Part shown: piece after piece, positions 41,375-50,070 of the stretch
Position numbering within the stretch: position 1 is the first letter of the stretch
Layout: each line of letters opens with the position of its first letter
Source of the DNA: [Erwinia] mediterraneensis
GTDB lineage: Bacteria; Pseudomonadota; Gammaproteobacteria; Enterobacterales; Enterobacteriaceae
Assembly (NCBI RefSeq): GCF_900604315.1
Contig: NZ_LR026981.1
Coordinates: 1 to 64,000 of the forward strand
DNA: 64,000 nucleotides
Direction: 5' to 3'
Notes under the pieces: model-generated
What the model was told of the DNA's origin: nothing
Seen by the model: only the letters and a program-made list of their open reading frames with translations
The model's database searches: none
Translations under genes and position numbers: made by a program

Positions 41375-41389
41375 GGAAACCGAATTTCC
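41375..41389. promoter_or_regulatory. Candidate LacI-type operator 1
   Basis: GGAAA-CCGAA-TTTCC is an inverted repeat in the middle of the intergenic region between the repressor and the PTS operon. It shares the GGAAA/TTTCC arms with the site at 41501-41514. Confidence 0.6.
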
Positions 41390-41500
41390 ATTTGTGCGCC
41401 AGAAAAGCGTCAACCCCACCAAATACGTGACCTGAATCGCGTAATTCCGCCATATACGAAGGAAATATTGAACGCTATCACACTTCTTTTTTTCATTTAT

Positions 41501-41514
41501 GGAAATCGGTTTCC
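41501..41514. promoter_or_regulatory. Candidate LacI-type operator 2
   Basis: GGAAATCGGTTTCC is a 14-bp near-palindrome with a central CG, the usual shape of LacI/GalR-family sites. It lies 55 bases before the first PTS gene, in the promoter region of the operon. Confidence 0.7.
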
Positions 41515-41568
41515 TCATGATATCCAATCAGCCTGGAAAACTTTGCTTACATCTTAAGGTGGGTCTCA

Positions 41569-41883
41569 ATGTACAAGATTATGTTGTGTTGTTCCGCAGG
41601 AATGTCCACCAGCATGCTGGTGCGAAAGATGTCAGATGCCGCTGAGGAACGCGGTCTCCCGGTGCAGATTGAGGCGTTTGGTGTTGCCGAATTTGACACA
41701 CAGTTTCCACACTATCAGGTGGTGCTGCTCGGTCCTCAGGTGAAGTACATGTTAAACACGCTGTCAGAAAAGGCTGCCGCGCACGGCATTCCGGTACAAC
41801 CCATTGATATGATGGACTATGGAATGCAACGTGGTGATAAGGTGCTTGATTATGCTCTGTCGCTGATTGAAGCGGCACAATAA
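41569..41883 (+). CDS. PTS lactose/cellobiose-type IIB component
   Basis: A 104-residue IIB protein of the Lac family. The phosphocysteine lies in the P-loop-like MLCCSAGMSTSMLVRKM (Cys at residue 7 or 8). It takes the phosphate from IIA (44629-44934) and gives it to the sugar held by IIC. First gene of a IIB-IIC-glycosidase-IIA operon. Confidence 0.95.
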   Translation: MYKIMLCCSAGMSTSMLVRKMSDAAEERGLPVQIEAFGVAEFDTQFPHYQVVLLGPQVKYMLNTLSEKAAAHGIPVQPIDMMDYGMQRGDKVLDYALSLIEAAQ

Positions 41884-41895
41884 AAAGGTGTCATT

Positions 41896-43221
41896 ATGAG
41901 TTCGTTATATCAGTCCATGGTTACTGTTATTGAACAAACCATTACGCCGCTCGCCGGGCGTCTGGGGCAGCAGAAGTACGTGATCGCCATACGCGACGGC
42001 TTTACGGCGGCACTGCCTTTCATGATTATCGGCTCGTTTATGCTGGTATTTATCTTCCCTCCTTTTGCGGCGGAAACCACCAACAGTTTTGCGCGCGGCT
42101 GGCTGGATTTTTCAGAGGCATATCGTGAACAGCTGATGCTGCCCTTCAATCTGAGTATGGGGGTAATGACCTTCTTTATCTCAGTGGGAATAGGCGCCAG
42201 CCTGGGCCGTCAGTTTAACCTTGATCCGGTTATGTCAGGTCTGCTGGCCTTTATGGCATTTTTACTGGTGGCTGCCCCGTATGCGGACGGCAAAATCTCT
42301 ACGCAGTATCTTTCCGGGCAGGGGATTTTTACAGCGCTGATCACCTCCATCTATTCCACCCGCATCTACGCCTGGCTGAAACAGAACAAGATCACCATCC
42401 GTCTGCCAAAAGAAGTACCGACTGGCGTGGCACGCTCGTTTGAGATCCTGATCCCGGTGCTGGTGATTATCGGTACGCTGCATCCGCTGAACCTGTTTAT
42501 CGAAGCGCAGGCCGGTATGATCCTGCCCCAGGCGATTATGCATCTGCTGGAGCCGTTGGTTTCCGCATCAGATTCGCTGCCAGCCATTCTGCTTTCGGTC
42601 CTGCTGTGTCAGATTTTCTGGTTTGCCGGTATCCATGGTGCGCTGATTGTAACCGGCATCATGAATCCGTTCTGGATGGCCAACCTTTCCGCTAACCAGG
42701 CGGCGCTGGCAGCCGGTACTGCCCTGCCCCATGTTTATCTGCAGGGCTTCTGGGATCACTACCTGTTGATTGGTGGTGTCGGCTCCACCCTGCCGCTGGC
42801 TTTCCTGCTGTTACGCAGTCGCGTTACCCACCTGCGTACCATTGGCAAAATGGGGGTTGTACCCAGCTTTTTTAATATCAATGAGCCGATCCTGTTTGGT
42901 GCGCCCATTATCATGAACCCGTTGCTGTTCATCCCCTTTATTTTTGTACCGACGGTCAATGCGATACTGGCCTGGACCGCCACCAAACTGGGCTGGCTGA
43001 CCCAGGTCGTTTCCCTGACGCCCTGGACTACCCCCGCGCCTATCGGTGCCTCCTGGGCCGCTAACTGGACGCTGAGCCCGGTGGTGATGTGCATTATCTG
43101 CATGGTGATGTCGGCACTGATGTACCTGCCGTTCCTGCGCGCTTATGAACGTTCCCTGCTGAAAACCGAAGAGCAAAAAGCGCAGGCTAATGCCCCGGTA
43201 ACGCAGCCTGTCAGTAACTAA
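41896..43221 (+). CDS. PTS lactose/cellobiose-type IIC permease
   Basis: A 441-residue inner-membrane sugar channel with about ten hydrophobic helices and the family segment GVVPSFFNINEPILFGAPII, where the N-I-N-E-P-x-x-F-G motif binds the sugar. It works with the IIB and IIA proteins of the same operon to import and phosphorylate a beta-glucoside (cellobiose, arbutin or salicin are usual). Confidence 0.95.
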   Translation: MSSLYQSMVTVIEQTITPLAGRLGQQKYVIAIRDGFTAALPFMIIGSFMLVFIFPPFAAETTNSFARGWLDFSEAYREQLMLPFNLSMGVMTFFISVGIGASLGRQFNLDPVMSGLLAFMAFLLVAAPYADGKISTQYLSGQGIFTALITSIYSTRIYAWLKQNKITIRLPKEVPTGVARSFEILIPVLVIIGTLHPLNLFIEAQAGMILPQAIMHLLEPLVSASDSLPAILLSVLLCQIFWFAGIHGALIVTGIMNPFWMANLSANQAALAAGTALPHVYLQGFWDHYLLIGGVGSTLPLAFLLLRSRVTHLRTIGKMGVVPSFFNINEPILFGAPIIMNPLLFIPFIFVPTVNAILAWTATKLGWLTQVVSLTPWTTPAPIGASWAANWTLSPVVMCIICMVMSALMYLPFLRAYERSLLKTEEQKAQANAPVTQPVSN

Positions 43222-43235
43222 CAAGAGAAAAGTCG

Positions 43236-44624
43236 ATGAAATATCAGTTTCCCGATAACTTCTGGTGGGGAAGTGCCAGCTCTGCCTTGCAGACGGAAGG
43301 CGCGAGCCAGCTCGGCGGTAAAAGTCAGACCACCTGGGACCTGTGGTATGCCGAGCAGCCGTGGCGCTTTCATCAGGGCATCGGCCCTGATGATACCTCT
43401 ACCTTTTATCGCCACTGGCGCGATGATATTGCGCTGCTGAAGCAACTGAACCACAACAGCTTTCGTACCTCGCTTAGCTGGTCACGGCTGATCCCGGAAG
43501 GAACCGGAGCGGTTAACCTGGAGGCGGTCACCTTCTATAACCAGGTGATCGATGAACTGCTGGCGCAGGGCATTACGCCCTTTATCACCCTGTTTCACTT
43601 CGACATGCCGCGCGTCATGCAGGAAAAAGGCGGCTGGGAAAACCGCGAAGTGGTACAGGCCTTCAGTGATTATGCCCAGGTCTGCTTTGAACTGTTTGGC
43701 GATCGGGTGAAGCACTGGTTCACCTTTAATGAACCCATCGTACCGGTAGAGGGGGGATATCTGTACGACTTCCACTATCCGAACGTAGTGGATTTCAAAC
43801 GCGCCGCGACAGTGGCGTATCACACGGTGCTGGCGCATGCTTCTGCGGTGCGCGGCTGGCGGGCGGGTCAGTATGAGGGCGAGATAGGCATTGTGCTTAA
43901 CCTGACGCCTTCCTATCCCCGTTCACAGCATCCGGCTGACCTGACGGCGGCGCATCATGCCGACCTGCTGTTTAACCGCAGCTTCCTGGATCCGGTCTTA
44001 CGCGGCGAATATCCGGCAGATTTAGTGGCGCTACTGGAGAAATATGCCCAGCTCCCGCTCTGTCAGCCTGAGGATAAAGCACTGATTGCGGCAGGAAAAA
44101 TCGATTTACTCGGCATCAATTATTATCAGCCCCGTCGCGTAAAATGCCGCGGCAGCGCGGTGAACCCTGATGCGCCCTTTATGCCGGAATGGTTATTTGA
44201 TCATTACGAAATGCCCGGCCGTAAAATGAACCCTTACCGCGGCTGGGAAATTTATGAGCCCGGCATTTACGACATCCTCACTAATCTGCGTGTGAATTAC
44301 GGCAACCCACGCTGTTTTATTTCTGAAAATGGTATGGGCGTCGAAAACGAGCAGCGTTTTATTGAGAACGGCCAGATTAAAGATGATTACCGCATCGACT
44401 TTGTCGCTGAGCATCTTAAATGGCTGCATAAAGGTATCAGTGAAGGTTGTAATTGTCTGGGTTATCACATGTGGACATTTATTGATAACTGGTCATGGTG
44501 CAACGGCTATAAAAACCGTTATGGCTTTGTACAACTGGATTTAACGACCCAGAAACGCACCATTAAAAAGAGTGGCGAATGGTTTGCCGCTACCGCCGCG
44601 CATAATGGCTTTGATAAAGAGTGA
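43236..44624 (+). CDS. GH1 6-phospho-beta-glucosidase
   Basis: A 462-residue glycoside hydrolase family 1 enzyme. The catalytic acid/base Glu is in FTFNEPIV and the nucleophile Glu in FISENGMGVE. It has the usual (beta/alpha)8 landmarks WSRLIPEG and NYYQPRRVK. It splits the phosphorylated beta-glucoside delivered by the PTS into glucose 6-phosphate and the aglycone or sugar. Start overlaps nothing; 14 bases separate it from IIC. Confidence 0.95.
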   Translation: MKYQFPDNFWWGSASSALQTEGASQLGGKSQTTWDLWYAEQPWRFHQGIGPDDTSTFYRHWRDDIALLKQLNHNSFRTSLSWSRLIPEGTGAVNLEAVTFYNQVIDELLAQGITPFITLFHFDMPRVMQEKGGWENREVVQAFSDYAQVCFELFGDRVKHWFTFNEPIVPVEGGYLYDFHYPNVVDFKRAATVAYHTVLAHASAVRGWRAGQYEGEIGIVLNLTPSYPRSQHPADLTAAHHADLLFNRSFLDPVLRGEYPADLVALLEKYAQLPLCQPEDKALIAAGKIDLLGINYYQPRRVKCRGSAVNPDAPFMPEWLFDHYEMPGRKMNPYRGWEIYEPGIYDILTNLRVNYGNPRCFISENGMGVENEQRFIENGQIKDDYRIDFVAEHLKWLHKGISEGCNCLGYHMWTFIDNWSWCNGYKNRYGFVQLDLTTQKRTIKKSGEWFAATAAHNGFDKE

Positions 44625-44628
44625 GTAA

Positions 44629-44934
44629 ATGATGATCGCATTAGAAGACGCAGTAATGGAAATTATCGTGAATGCGGGCCAGTCGCGCAGCCTCTGTTTT
44701 GAAGCGCTGCAGGCGGCACGTCAGAGTGACTTCGACCTGGCGACGCGTCTGCTGAAGGAAGCGGATGGTTATGCCCGTCAGGCGCACCATATGCAGACCA
44801 AACTGATTGAACAGGATGCCGGCGAGGCACGCCAGCCGATGACGTTAATTATGGTGCATGCCCAGGATCATTTAATGACTTCATTACTGGCGCGTGAATT
44901 AACTGAGGAGATTATTCATCTTTATCAGCGTTAA
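44629..44934 (+). CDS. PTS lactose/cellobiose-type IIA component
   Basis: A 101-residue all-helical IIA protein of the Lac family, with the phosphorylatable His in MVHAQDHLMTS (about residue 78). It carries phosphate from HPr to IIB. It lies 4 bases after the glycosidase gene and closes the cytoplasmic part of the operon. Confidence 0.93.
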   Translation: MMIALEDAVMEIIVNAGQSRSLCFEALQAARQSDFDLATRLLKEADGYARQAHHMQTKLIEQDAGEARQPMTLIMVHAQDHLMTSLLARELTEEIIHLYQR

Positions 44935-45098
44935 TAATGCAATACCTCTGGGGCGCCAACAGTGACACGATAAGCGCGTCATTAACTGGCGGCAGATAAA
45001 ATATAAATTCAGCTTGTTTTGGTGATGGCGGCATTTATTGTCAGACCAGAACGTGATGGTTATTAGCTGAAAAAAGTAACTTAATTATTGAGATAACC

Positions 45099-46481
45099 AT
45101 GAATACGTTAAATAAACTTCCATTAGCAATGGCGGTTATTGCCGCTCTTTGCCCGGCTTCTGTGCTCGCACAGGAATTCACTCAGCAACAAATTGATGAA
45201 ATCGTAGCCAGAGCGGTAGATAAAGCGCTGGCTGAGCGTCAGGCCAAAATTGATGCTGCCGTTAATCAAAAAGCGGATGTGATTACCGAGCCGGAAAGCA
45301 CCGCGCAATCACCAGATATGGCGATTCCTTTCGGCATTAATTTCAGCGGCTATGCCCGTTATGGTGCGCATTATCAGGGCGCTGACCAGAAATATGTGGC
45401 GGTAGATGGCTCTTACAACGGCGCATCCGCCATTGGTCGTCTCGGCAATGAAAGCAATGGCGGTGAGTTCCAGCTTTCTAAAGCCTTTAAGGGCGATAAC
45501 GGCGCTATCTGGGATGTTAACGTGATGTTTGATCACTGGGGCGATGAGGTGAACCTGAAAAAAGCCTACGCCGGGGTGACCAATCTGCTGGAATCCAACC
45601 CGAACGCCTACTTCTGGGCCGGACGTGATTTCCACCAGCGTCCACAACAGGGCATCAACGACTATTTCTGGATGAACCACGACGGTCAGGGCGCCGGGGT
45701 CAGAAACTTTGACATCGGCGGCGTAGCCTTTGACGTTGCTGTCGTGGCAGCAGTCGAATCCTGTAGCCCGGAAGTGATGTCCGATGAATCCAACCCGTCA
45801 CGTATCACCTGTACCGGCGGCTCAGGAACCGGTGACAAAGGTAACTACGCGCTGACGTCAAAAATTCACGGTATGCAGGTTGGCCCACTGGATCTGGAGC
45901 TGTACGCCAACTATGGCTTTGACTCCAAAGCGGTGGATGGCGACGATCGCCTGAAAGCCTGGCAGGGTGGCGCGGTGCTCAGCCACAGCAATGACAGCGG
46001 CGTCAATAAAGTCATTGCCCGCTACTCCCATAACTCCGATAACAGCGTGTTTAACAAGAGCGACGATCTGAGTTCAGTCTACCTGAGTTTTGAAGGCAGC
46101 CATAAATTTACCCCGCAGGCGCAGGTCGAATATCTGTTGGCCTGGCATGATTATGATAACAGCTCGGTGGATACCGATAACCGCACCAACTATGGCGCGA
46201 TTGTTCGCCCCATGTATTTCTGGAATGACGTTCACTCCACCTGGCTGGAGGCGGGTTATCAGCTGGTGGATTATGATAACGGCGGCGAAAACAAAGGCTG
46301 GAAGCTGACCCTGTCGCAGAACATCTCCATCGGCATGGGCCCCGAGTTCCGTCCGATGCTGCGCTTCTACGTCACCGGCGGCGAGGTGGATAACGAGCAC
46401 ACTGCGCGCGTTAATGGCAGTAATGAAGATACCCGTCTCGATTCATTTAACGTTGGCGCCATGTGGGAAGCCTGGTTTTAA
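45099..46481 (+). CDS. LamB-family sugar porin (BglH/ScrY-like)
   Basis: A 460-residue outer-membrane porin: signal peptide (MAVIAALCPASVLAQ region), a coiled-coil N-terminal extension of about 50 residues (QQQIDEIVARAVDKALAERQ), then a LamB barrel (GINFSGYARYGAHYQGADQK, FHQRPQQGINDYFWMNHDGQ) ending in the C-terminal aromatic residue (MWEAWF). The extension is like that of ScrY. It follows the PTS operon in the same direction after 164 bases and probably lets the same beta-glucosides cross the outer membrane. Confidence 0.93.
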   Translation: MNTLNKLPLAMAVIAALCPASVLAQEFTQQQIDEIVARAVDKALAERQAKIDAAVNQKADVITEPESTAQSPDMAIPFGINFSGYARYGAHYQGADQKYVAVDGSYNGASAIGRLGNESNGGEFQLSKAFKGDNGAIWDVNVMFDHWGDEVNLKKAYAGVTNLLESNPNAYFWAGRDFHQRPQQGINDYFWMNHDGQGAGVRNFDIGGVAFDVAVVAAVESCSPEVMSDESNPSRITCTGGSGTGDKGNYALTSKIHGMQVGPLDLELYANYGFDSKAVDGDDRLKAWQGGAVLSHSNDSGVNKVIARYSHNSDNSVFNKSDDLSSVYLSFEGSHKFTPQAQVEYLLAWHDYDNSSVDTDNRTNYGAIVRPMYFWNDVHSTWLEAGYQLVDYDNGGENKGWKLTLSQNISIGMGPEFRPMLRFYVTGGEVDNEHTARVNGSNEDTRLDSFNVGAMWEAWF

Positions 46482-46849
46482 TTATATCGCAGGGGTGGCC
46501 GCCGGGACGGTCCCCCCTGTGGGCAATCGCAGTCGAGAACCCCTTTCCCCGGGATCCTGGCCATCGGTTCTTCCCCTTTCTGGTTCAGAGAGTCTGATGG
46601 CGCCGTGCCTTACTTCCTGTACTGACTGTCCGTTTACCTGAAACACCGTCCCTTTTTGTGAGATCGATCTCATTTATCCAGGCAACTAAACCTCTTCTGC
46701 TGTCACTTATTCAGTGACATTCATTTTTTAATTTTCTCCTGCCGCCAGGGTGAGTAATAGCATCCTTGCGGCAATGGCGCATTGAGTCGGACAGCGGTTA
46801 GTCGATATCAAGCCAGAGGAGCGGTTAATGTATACAGAGGAATCTTACA
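46482..46849. other. Region between the porin and the 568-residue secreted-like protein
   Basis: About 370 bases without a supported gene. A CAGGGG/CCCCTG stem just after the porin gene could limit readthrough but has no T-run. A weak Hrp box candidate lies at 46682-46709. This is the boundary between the sugar genes and the T3SS-related part. Confidence 0.5.
46682..46709 (+). promoter_or_regulatory. Weak Hrp box candidate
   Basis: GCAACT (46682-46687), 15 bases, TCACTTA (46703-46709). It differs from the GGAACT seen elsewhere in one place and keeps the AC..A of the -10 half, but lies 140 bases before the gene, further than the other boxes. Confidence 0.35.
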
Positions 46850-48556
46850 ATGAGTAGCATCTCCAGTCCTAACCCGTTATCCCACAGTCATGCGGCTTCT
46901 ATGCTCTCCCTGGCTCCGGAAGAGGAACATCAACCGGCAGCAAATACTGCGACCGAAATGGTTCCTGTGACCGTCATACCACACGATAGGGTGTCTGTAT
47001 CACGTGAGGAAGTGTTGCGGAATCGCGGGGACACGATGCGATCGGAGGGAAACGAGCAGATTCAGGAAGGCGTGAGGCTTGACAGCGAAGGCAGAAGACT
47101 GATTGAAACGGGAGAAGCTTTATTAGCCTCAGTGCAAAGGCATCGGAATGAGTTAAAAGAACAATTAGAAGTGCTCACAAGCGACAGAAAAGGAAAGATA
47201 TCGGAGCATAAGATAGAGGAAGTCACCGAGCAGATCACCAACGCAGAGGTCTTGTTACAACAGCGCGAAGCGAAAGGTAAGGCTTCTATTAAAAAAGGAC
47301 AAAATTTAAAACTGCAGGCTGAGCAGCTCATTAATTCAGGCCAACAAAAAGTTACTGAGGGTAATGTATTAAGCGGACGAGCTTCAAATCAGGCCCGAGT
47401 CGAGACGAAATTAGCGGAATATTTTGGATCACCGGATGTTGAAGCGCATCCGCAGATGAATAAGTTGATTCAGGATCGGGCTGAAGCGCTGACCATCATG
47501 GGAGAAACCGCAGACAGTATTGCCGAGGTGATGTCAAAAGGAGCATGGCTGGACGATATCAGTGTATTTGCTAAAGGATCTCTGGGAGCTATACCCTTTG
47601 CTGCATCAGGTTTTGTGAATACCGCGCTTGCAGCCAGATTTGGCCTGGAAGAACATGCTGGTGATACGGGAGGCGTAACTGCCTGGGTATTAAAAGCCTG
47701 GGGCGATAAACTTCTGGAATCGACCGGAAAAGATGTCACATGGTTGGCGGGAGATAAAGAGAATCTGATGTCTGAAGTGAAAGACTATTTAGAAAGCAAA
47801 AATAGCCACGAGACATTAAAGAAGTTTGCTTATGGGCCATCAGGTTTTGATGCGCGTAATCTGATTAATATCGGCGCATCGTTCATCCCTAACGAAACAG
47901 CTAAAAAAGCTATTGATGCCGGGTTGACGGTATTGGCTGGGGGGGTCGGAGATTATCTTGTCAATAAAAATAGTGTCTTTAGCGGTCCTCAATATCTCCT
48001 GGGGCTGAAAGATGGTGAGTGGCAAAAACAGTATCAGGCGTTAAAAGATACCAAAATAACGCAGCAGGTATTCACTAATGGCGCTAACCGTGCGATAGAA
48101 CTTGGTAAATCCATTAACCCATACAATATGCTGAGAGGTGTGGGTAATAACTTTAAGCTTGAGAATCTGGCGCAAACTGCAGGATTAGGGGGCGGCTTAG
48201 CATTGAACTCAAATCTGTCACGCATTTTTGGTTATGGTGTCGATACGGATCTGCAAAAAGAACTGGTGGCAAAAACAACAAACCTTTTGTTCGGGGGAGT
48301 CAGTTATCGCCTGCAAATGGCAGGCGGTATGCTCGGTCAGCTGGGCGATATGAAGATCGTAGATAAATATAACCAGTTTACCGGTCGCACCCCAAGAGAG
48401 GTGCAAGGTTCGGAGACGACTCACACCCCGGAAGATACCTCTTCCCCGCGTCCGGTTCCGGTCACCCCTGAGGCTCAATCATCCGCGTCAATCCGCTCGA
48501 ATTTAATTCAAAACAAATTGATGAGCGGCGCGATTTCTTATCCTGGCAATGCGTAA
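46850..48556 (+). CDS. Large coiled-coil protein, probable T3SS substrate
   Basis: A 568-residue protein I cannot assign. The N-terminus (MSSISSPNPLSHSHAASMLS) is Ser-rich and lacks a Sec signal, like type III substrates. Residues 55-170 are strongly coiled-coil (EEVLRNRGDTMRSEGNEQIQ and onwards). The second half has amphipathic hydrophobic stretches (GSLGAIPFAASGFVNTALAA and AGLTVLAGGVGDYLV) that could enter membranes. It sits between the sugar porin and the harpin gene. A translocator such as HrpK, or an effector, is possible. A GAGGAA site precedes the start. Confidence 0.6.
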   Translation: MSSISSPNPLSHSHAASMLSLAPEEEHQPAANTATEMVPVTVIPHDRVSVSREEVLRNRGDTMRSEGNEQIQEGVRLDSEGRRLIETGEALLASVQRHRNELKEQLEVLTSDRKGKISEHKIEEVTEQITNAEVLLQQREAKGKASIKKGQNLKLQAEQLINSGQQKVTEGNVLSGRASNQARVETKLAEYFGSPDVEAHPQMNKLIQDRAEALTIMGETADSIAEVMSKGAWLDDISVFAKGSLGAIPFAASGFVNTALAARFGLEEHAGDTGGVTAWVLKAWGDKLLESTGKDVTWLAGDKENLMSEVKDYLESKNSHETLKKFAYGPSGFDARNLINIGASFIPNETAKKAIDAGLTVLAGGVGDYLVNKNSVFSGPQYLLGLKDGEWQKQYQALKDTKITQQVFTNGANRAIELGKSINPYNMLRGVGNNFKLENLAQTAGLGGGLALNSNLSRIFGYGVDTDLQKELVAKTTNLLFGGVSYRLQMAGGMLGQLGDMKIVDKYNQFTGRTPREVQGSETTHTPEDTSSPRPVPVTPEAQSSASIRSNLIQNKLMSGAISYPGNA

Positions 48557-48777
48557 AGCGTTTCAGCACAGACGGTAGATAATGCCAGCTTTGCAGCTAA
48601 CCCTACTGAAACAGGCTGCAACTGGTTTTCATCTTCTCTGCCATAGCGTGGGTTATGTTATGGCAGAGTCCGGCTGTCGTTATCCCCGTTACAGCGCTGA
48701 ACACCTCTCGTTCATTTATTTAATCAGAATCTGTACATCTATAATTCCGACGGAGACTTAGTCGCCTCTCACCGCAT

Positions 48778-48808
48778 AAAAAAGCCCGGCGTGGTTGTCC
48801 CGCCGGGC
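48778..48808 (-). terminator. Terminator after the harpin gene
   Basis: On the minus strand GCCCGGCG (48808-48801) pairs with CGCCGGGC (48791-48784), followed by TTTTTT. It lies just past the harpin stop codon and ends the hrpA-to-harpin gene series. Confidence 0.88.
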
Positions 48809-48825
48809 GATATCTGAAAGCTCCC

Positions 48826-49824
48826 TTACGCCTGTGCAAGCAGGAAATGCTTGTCGGCAGGCACATCTGGGGCAACAACCGGCGGGTTCTCAACGGCATT
48901 TTTTCCGATCTGTCCGGCAAAACTCTGAGCGTCACGCAGCACGGATGGGTCCTGGAAAGCCGGATTCGGCGTACCGGAGATGGCATCCTGCAGCATGTTT
49001 TTCGCCTGCATAAACTTATCGATGACATTGTCATTCAGACGTCCGTCTTTGATGTCTTTCTCAAAGTTAGCCTGATCGGATTTACCAAAAATCTCCGGAT
49101 GAGCATCCATAAACTTACACACCTCTGTCGCCGCTGGCATGTCGCCGCGATCAAAGGTGTGATAACTTTTGCCTTTGGCATCTGCCGGATTCACTTCGCG
49201 CAGGGCATCCATCGCCGCGCCAGCATTTTGCAGCGCCTGGTTCCCCATGGCATTCCCCACCGCATTGCCTACCGCATTGCCCGCCTGGGTGAAGTCGGTT
49301 GGTGAATTGAACGATCCGGGCATCGACTGACCACCCGGCTGCGGACTACCCAGTCCCTGCGTGGCCCCCTGATTAAAAGCATTCTGGTTCTGTGGATCGG
49401 TCAGCCCCTGCTGCAGCTGTTTCATCAATGAGTCACCAATTAACTGGGAAAGAACCTGGGAAATCAGCTGATCCAGCAGATTACCGCTCTGGAAGGGACC
49501 CGCACCGCCCTGCGCATTGCCCAGTCCATTAGGACCATTTGCGCCATCGAAATTGCCCAGACCGTTAAGGCCATTTGAGCCACCAAAACCGCCCGGACCA
49601 TTGACGTTATTTCCTCCGCCAAAACTGCCGGGGCCAGACTGCTGATTTTGATTCCCCCCTAACAGTTGTTGCAGGATCGCGTTCGCCAGCTTATCAATCA
49701 GGTTATCTTTCACCTCATTGGCGAGACTTTTTAACGGCGTAGGCGATCCCAGGATATTGCTATGTAACAGATTCCCGACGGGACTATTGGTCAGGGTCAG
49801 GGCTTTCGAGGCTAATGGCAGCAT
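48826..49824 (-). CDS. hrpN: Harpin, HrpN type
   Basis: A 332-residue Gly/Asn/Gln-rich harpin. It has an N-terminal amphipathic helix (LIDKLANAILQQLLGGNQNQ), a glycine-rich middle (residues 60-105), a second helix (LLDQLISQVLSQLIGDSLMK) and a C-terminal part (KFMDAHPEIFGKS, then DNVIDKFMQAKNMLQDA) matching the FMD-YPE-FGK region of Erwinia HrpN. Harpins are exported to the apoplast and help effectors cross. Unlike classical harpins, which have no Cys, it has one near residue 236 (TEVCKFMD). The start follows AGGAG. Confidence 0.88.
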   Translation of the reverse strand: MLPLASKALTLTNSPVGNLLHSNILGSPTPLKSLANEVKDNLIDKLANAILQQLLGGNQNQQSGPGSFGGGNNVNGPGGFGGSNGLNGLGNFDGANGPNGLGNAQGGAGPFQSGNLLDQLISQVLSQLIGDSLMKQLQQGLTDPQNQNAFNQGATQGLGSPQPGGQSMPGSFNSPTDFTQAGNAVGNAVGNAMGNQALQNAGAAMDALREVNPADAKGKSYHTFDRGDMPAATEVCKFMDAHPEIFGKSDQANFEKDIKDGRLNDNVIDKFMQAKNMLQDAISGTPNPAFQDPSVLRDAQSFAGQIGKNAVENPPVVAPDVPADKHFLLAQA

Positions 49825-49875
49825 AATGTAGACTCCTCAGGTTAGTTAAGAGTACCGGACACCATTCCGGCGAAT

Positions 49876-50061
49876 TTAATACATGGCGACGCGGGTATAA
49901 TCGTCATCGCTGTTACGCATATCTTCTGGCCACCAGATAGTCAGTTTTTTGTAATCGGATAACGGTCGACAACTGACATCCTGGCACCCCCCTCTCATCT
50001 GTCCGGCGCACCCGCTCAGGGTGAGAACCAGTAACAGAAAAACCAGTAAGCGTGACTTCAT
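49876..50061 (-). CDS. hrpT: HrpT outer-membrane lipoprotein
   Basis: A 61-residue lipoprotein with a signal peptide and lipobox (LVLTLSGC), so Cys18 becomes the lipidated first residue. Position directly after hrcC and size match HrpT, the small lipoprotein that helps place or stabilise the secretin in Erwinia and Pseudomonas. hrpV normally follows in this operon, but the harpin gene starts only 52 bases on. Confidence 0.82.
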   Translation of the reverse strand: MKSRLLVFLLLVLTLSGCAGQMRGGCQDVSCRPLSDYKKLTIWWPEDMRNSDDDYTRVAMY

Positions 50062-50070
50062 TCTGTCTCC

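Noticed and set aside
49840..49866. Separate Hrp box for the harpin gene
   Set aside because: GGAATG with TAACTAA at spacing 14 departs from the other boxes in both sequence and spacing; the harpin is probably expressed from the upstream operon or an unseen promoter.
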